In this document: in pieces, positions 61,107 to 64,000 of the stretch | Layout: each line of letters opens with the position of its first letter | How positions within the stretch are numbered: the stretch's first letter is position 1 | DNA from: DATJGR01 sp963735085 | GTDB taxonomy: Bacteria > Pseudomonadota > Gammaproteobacteria > Pseudomonadales > Azotimanducaceae | Assembly: GCA_963735085.1 (NCBI GenBank) | Contig: CAVTJP010000005.1 | Span: 930,001-994,000, forward strand | Length of the DNA: 64,000 nucleotides | Direction of reading: 5' to 3' | Translations under genes and position numbers: made by a program | Notes under the pieces: model-generated | Database searches by the model: none | What the model saw: only the letters and a program-made list of their open reading frames with translations | Told to the model about the DNA's origin: nothing

Positions 61107-61796
61107 TCAGGCCGCGTCGTGGAAAATGATCCCGAGCGCAAGGCGATTGCCGGACCGGACCCGGCTTACGCCATGGCGAAGTGTCACACGAACCATACCG
61201 CGCGTGCCACGCACCGGTCGAGTTCGCACCGGAAACACCACGCAGTCGCCGCGTTGCAACGGTATCACCTCGACGCGGGATTGCATGCGCGCACGTTGCT
61301 CGGTCAACACGAACTCGCCACCGTCGAAATCGTGAACGGGTTCCGAAAGCAGTACCGTGACCTGCAACGGGAACACATGCTCGCCGTAGAGGTCCTGATG
61401 CAGGCGGTTGTAGTCACCGGCGGCGTATTTCAGCAGTAGCGGCGTCGGCCGTGTCTGACCGGCCTGATGGCATCGCGCGAGATACGCGGCGTGGTCGTTC
61501 GGAAATCGCGTATCGATGTTCAACGCCTCATTCCAGCGATTGGCGATTTCCGCAAGCGGTGGATACAGCGCGCTGCGCAATTCTGCAATACGCGCAGGCA
61601 ACGGGTAGCGGAAGTACCGGTACTCACCAGACCCGTAGCCGTGGCGCGACATCACCACGCGGTTGCGAAACAGTGCGTCCATCGAATAGTCCTGCCGCAA
61701 CGCCTCGCATTCCGCCTGGGACAACACGTTGCGCAGTACCGCGTATCCGTCGACATCGAGGCGTTCACGCAGCCCTTCACCGAGGCCCTCGCCCAT
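61107..61796 (-). CDS. 2OG-Fe(II) oxygenase in ada operon
   Basis: A 229-residue double-stranded beta-helix dioxygenase. The iron motif HxD is in YNRLHQDLYGEHVFPLQ, and the distal His and 2OG-binding Arg fit TRGMVRVTLRHGVSRV. It starts 17 bases after the ada stop codon and is probably co-transcribed. It is not AlkB (no AlkB nucleotide-recognition lid) but resembles prolyl-hydroxylase-like proteins that often follow ada in proteobacteria. A role in alkylation repair is inferred from context only. Confidence 0.85.
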   Translation of the reverse strand: MGEGLGEGLRERLDVDGYAVLRNVLSQAECEALRQDYSMDALFRNRVVMSRHGYGSGEYRYFRYPLPARIAELRSALYPPLAEIANRWNEALNIDTRFPNDHAAYLARCHQAGQTRPTPLLLKYAAGDYNRLHQDLYGEHVFPLQVTVLLSEPVHDFDGGEFVLTEQRARMQSRVEVIPLQRGDCVVFPVRTRPVRGTRGMVRVTLRHGVSRVRSGNRLALGIIFHDAA

Positions 61797-61813
61797 AGCT
61801 GTAGCTGTCCGGT

Positions 61814-62896
61814 TCACTCTGCCTCGCGATGCAGCAGCGCGCGTTTGCGTTCCACACCCCAGCGATATCCGGACAGCGCGCCGTCTTTGCGCACGACACG
61901 ATGACACGGGATTGCAACCGCGAGTGAGTTCGCCGCGCACGCCTGCGCCACCGCGCGAACTGCCTTCGGCGCGCCGACCTTGCTTGCGATGTCCGCATAG
62001 CTCGCCGTTGCGCCGATGGGTATGTCACATAGCGCTTGCCAGACGCGTTGCTGGAATGCTGTGCCGCGTATGTCGAGCGGCAAACTGAGTCCGATCTGCG
62101 GCGCTTCGACCAGGCCGACCACCGCGGCGACCCAGCGCTCGAACTCCGCATCGCCACCACTCAACTCGGCATTCGGAAATCGATCCTGCAGATCACGCAC
62201 CAGCGCGTCCGAATCGTCGCCCAGCCAAATCGCGCAGATTCCACGGTCGGTTGCCGCTACCAGAATCGCACCGAGCGAACACGTGCCGACAGCAAACCGA
62301 ATCGCCGCGTCCTTACCACCGGCGCGGAAATCTCGCGGCTGCATCCCAAGCGCTTTCGACGCCCCTTCGTAAAATCGTCCGCCAGCGTTGAAGCCAGCGG
62401 CATAGATCGCGTCGGTCACCGTCGCGCTACGTGACAGCTCTGCACGTACGCGGCGCAAGCGCTGCGCGTCTGCATATGCTTTCGGTGTGACGCCGGTAAT
62501 CGATTTGAATACGCGATGAAAATGGAACCGGCTCAGGCCCACGGCGCCGGCGAGATCGTCCAGCGCAAGCGGCTCGTCCGCCCCTTCGATCAATCGGCAG
62601 GCGCAGATGACCGCCGCCGCATGACGTTGCTCCAACGGCGCTTCGTTGGGGCGGCAGCGCTTGCACGGCCGGAAGCCGGCGCGCTCCGCATCCACGCACG
62701 TTGCGTGAAAACGCACGTTGTCGCGGCGCGGCAACCGTGCCGCGCACGACACCCGGCAATACACGCCCGTGGTACGGACGGAGTAGTAGAACGTGCCGTC
62801 GGCTCGGGTATCGCGGCGTACAACGGCATCCCAGCGTTCGTCATCTGAACCGAACATCGTCGCGTTGGACGATGTTCCTGAAATCGAAGTGTTCAT
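61814..62896 (-). CDS. ada: Ada: methylation-responsive regulator and O6-alkylguanine-DNA methyltransferase
   Basis: A 360-residue bifunctional protein. The N-terminal Ada zinc domain has its Cys ligands in TGVYCRVSCAAR and FRPCKRCRP; one accepts methyl groups from phosphotriesters. An AraC-type HTH follows (LDDLAGAVGLSRFHFHRVFK), then the methyltransferase domain with catalytic AIPCHRVVRKDG. Ada, once methylated, activates its own operon, here likely including the 2OG-Fe oxygenase. ATG at 62896 is chosen; 62917 is an in-frame alternative. Confidence 0.95.
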   Translation of the reverse strand: MNTSISGTSSNATMFGSDDERWDAVVRRDTRADGTFYYSVRTTGVYCRVSCAARLPRRDNVRFHATCVDAERAGFRPCKRCRPNEAPLEQRHAAAVICACRLIEGADEPLALDDLAGAVGLSRFHFHRVFKSITGVTPKAYADAQRLRRVRAELSRSATVTDAIYAAGFNAGGRFYEGASKALGMQPRDFRAGGKDAAIRFAVGTCSLGAILVAATDRGICAIWLGDDSDALVRDLQDRFPNAELSGGDAEFERWVAAVVGLVEAPQIGLSLPLDIRGTAFQQRVWQALCDIPIGATASYADIASKVGAPKAVRAVAQACAANSLAVAIPCHRVVRKDGALSGYRWGVERKRALLHREAE

Positions 62897-62946
62897 GCTG
62901 CTCTGCTGCCGTAACAAGAAGGAGATTTCAATCTACGCCGCCGTGC

Positions 62947-64000
62947 TCAACGCAACACGCCCGCGATTGCTTTCGAATCGGCCACTGTTTCCCGCAGGCC
63001 CACCGCAAGCATGACACTTCCGACCAAACAGCACGACACCACCAGCAGGCTCGCCGTATAGCTTCCGGTCGCATCGTGAACCCGGCCGATGACGAACGGG
63101 CCGACGAAGCCGGCGAGATTGCCAATCGAATTGATCAGCGCGATCGCACCCGCCGCGGCCGTCCCGGTCAGAAACGTGGTCGGCAGCGACCAGAACACCG
63201 GCACGGCGCTCCAGATGCCGGCTGCCGCGATGGACAACGCAAGCACGCCGATGAACGGAGAGTGCACATACGCGCTGGCAATCATGCCTAGCGCACCGAT
63301 GCCCGCCGCCGCAGCAATGTGCAGACAGCGCTCGCCGGTGCGATCCGATCGGGCGCCGACGAGTACCATCGCGATCGCAGCCGCAACATACGGAATCGCC
63401 GAAACGAGCGCGATACCAATGTTGTCGAGCGACGAGAACGATCGAATGATCTGCGGAGACCAGAAGCTGATGCTGTAGAAGCCGATCACCAGCGAGAAAT
63501 ACAGCAGCGCAAGGCGCCAGACGATGGGATGTAGCAGCGCGCTGCGCAGAGTCTCGCCGCGCGCTTCAATTGCTGCAGCTCCCGCACGCACGCGCGCACT
63601 CAGAAACTGCCTCTCGTCCAGCGTCAGCCATCGAGCGTGCTCGGGACGTTCGGTGAGATAAAACAGCACGATCACGCCGAGCATGACTGATGGGATGCCC
63701 TCGGCGATGAAGATCCACTGCCAGCCGGCAAATCCGGCAACGCCATCCAGACCGAACAGCGCCGCGGACATCGGGCCGCCGATAATCCCGGCAATCGCCG
63801 TGGCCGTCATGAATCGCGACACCGCGGACGCGCGTTCATCAGCGGCAAACCACAGGCCGAGGTAGTAGATGATGCCGGGAAAGAAACCCGCTTCGGCGAC
63901 GCCGAGTAGAAAGCGCAGCGCGTAGAAGCTCAACGGCGTATGCACGAACGCCATTGTCGAGGAGATCAGGCCCCATGTGATCATGATCCGCGCAATCCAC
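62947..64000 (-). CDS. MFS transporter, ACS family, 5' end cut by window edge
   Basis: About 351 residues of an ACS-type MFS carrier are visible, starting in what should be helix 3 (WIARIMITWGLISSTMAFVH). The signature RFLLGVAEAGFFPGIIYYLG, then WFAADERASAVSRFMTATAI and GARSDRTGERC match the carrier at 53613-54962 block for block, so the two are paralogues. The N-terminal two helices lie beyond 64000. Likely substrate is an organic anion. Confidence 0.92.
   Translation of the reverse strand, partial: WIARIMITWGLISSTMAFVHTPLSFYALRFLLGVAEAGFFPGIIYYLGLWFAADERASAVSRFMTATAIAGIIGGPMSAALFGLDGVAGFAGWQWIFIAEGIPSVMLGVIVLFYLTERPEHARWLTLDERQFLSARVRAGAAAIEARGETLRSALLHPIVWRLALLYFSLVIGFYSISFWSPQIIRSFSSLDNIGIALVSAIPYVAAAIAMVLVGARSDRTGERCLHIAAAAGIGALGMIASAYVHSPFIGVLALSIAAAGIWSAVPVFWSLPTTFLTGTAAAGAIALINSIGNLAGFVGPFVIGRVHDATGSYTASLLVVSCCLVGSVMLAVGLRETVADSKAIAGVLR

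Noticed and set aside
1..64000. CRISPR array, tRNA or rRNA genes, integrase or insertion sequence
   Set aside because: Reading both strands showed no regularly spaced repeat with unique spacers, no cloverleaf with a TTCGA arm that I could support, and no transposase or integrase ORF.

Overview
The window is GC-rich, densely coded bacterial chromosome from a Gram-negative organism. The Gram-negative call rests on a TonB-dependent receptor, a Braun-type lipoprotein, a periplasmic lysozyme inhibitor and a CcmI-type domain. The mix of carotenoid oxygenases, Rieske dioxygenase, acyl-CoA synthetase and dehydrogenase, ACS-type MFS carriers and GGGGTCAGA-type palindromes suggests an environmental gammaproteobacterium of the Steroidobacter/Nevskia kind. 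That placement is inference; no rRNA or tRNA gene was seen.

Layout. 1-7.3 kb (minus): a carotenoid oxygenase cut by the left edge, a very large class A penicillin-binding protein, a free-standing CcmI C-terminal domain and an acyl-CoA synthetase whose leader is made of tandem repeats. 7.4-10.6 kb (plus): deaD helicase and rsgA GTPase, ending in a long palindrome. 10.6-15.4 kb: envelope and housekeeping genes (holin-like, MotA/TolQ/ExbB-like, hydrolase, AI-2E family, NYN-LOTUS). 15.6-16.8 kb: an Lpp-like lipoprotein convergent with an L,D-transpeptidase. 17-22 kb: GNAT, acyl-CoA dehydrogenase, dodecin, a TldD/TldE protease pair and a decayed TIR-domain gene.

22.4-37.8 kb is the most coherent accessory block, probably catabolic. 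A minus-strand operon (CMD-family protein, bicupin dioxygenase, DHDPS-family lyase, flavin reductase, MarR) diverges from a Rieske oxygenase alpha/beta pair. A TonB receptor diverges, over a perfect MarR-type inverted repeat, from a plus-strand operon: MarR, MetE-like zinc enzyme, alpha/beta hydrolase, D-tartrate-dehydratase-like enolase, ketopantoate-reductase-like enzyme, NTF2-like and ABM proteins and a GPH symporter. The likely theme is outer-membrane uptake, ring hydroxylation and cleavage, and side-chain processing of an unknown aromatic or ester substrate.

37.8-40.4 kb (minus): four genes chained by 4-base start/stop overlaps (hydrolase, TPR protein, a 54-codon ORF, TRIC channel), preceded by a translated-looking 29-residue leader ORF that spans a terminator-like hairpin. 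40.5-51.2 kb: sulfatase, P-loop kinase, amidase, serine hydrolase, GNAT, DUF1254 lipoprotein, cytochrome, peptidase, APH-like kinase and two small zinc proteins. 51.3-56.3 kb: an exonuclease III, then a minus-strand run including a PliI-like lysozyme inhibitor, an MFS carrier and a nitronate monooxygenase. 56.4-64 kb: a second carotenoid oxygenase, an alkylation-damage set (AlkD-like, Ada, 2OG-Fe oxygenase), aldo/keto reductase, GST, carbonic anhydrase and a second ACS-type MFS carrier cut by the right edge.
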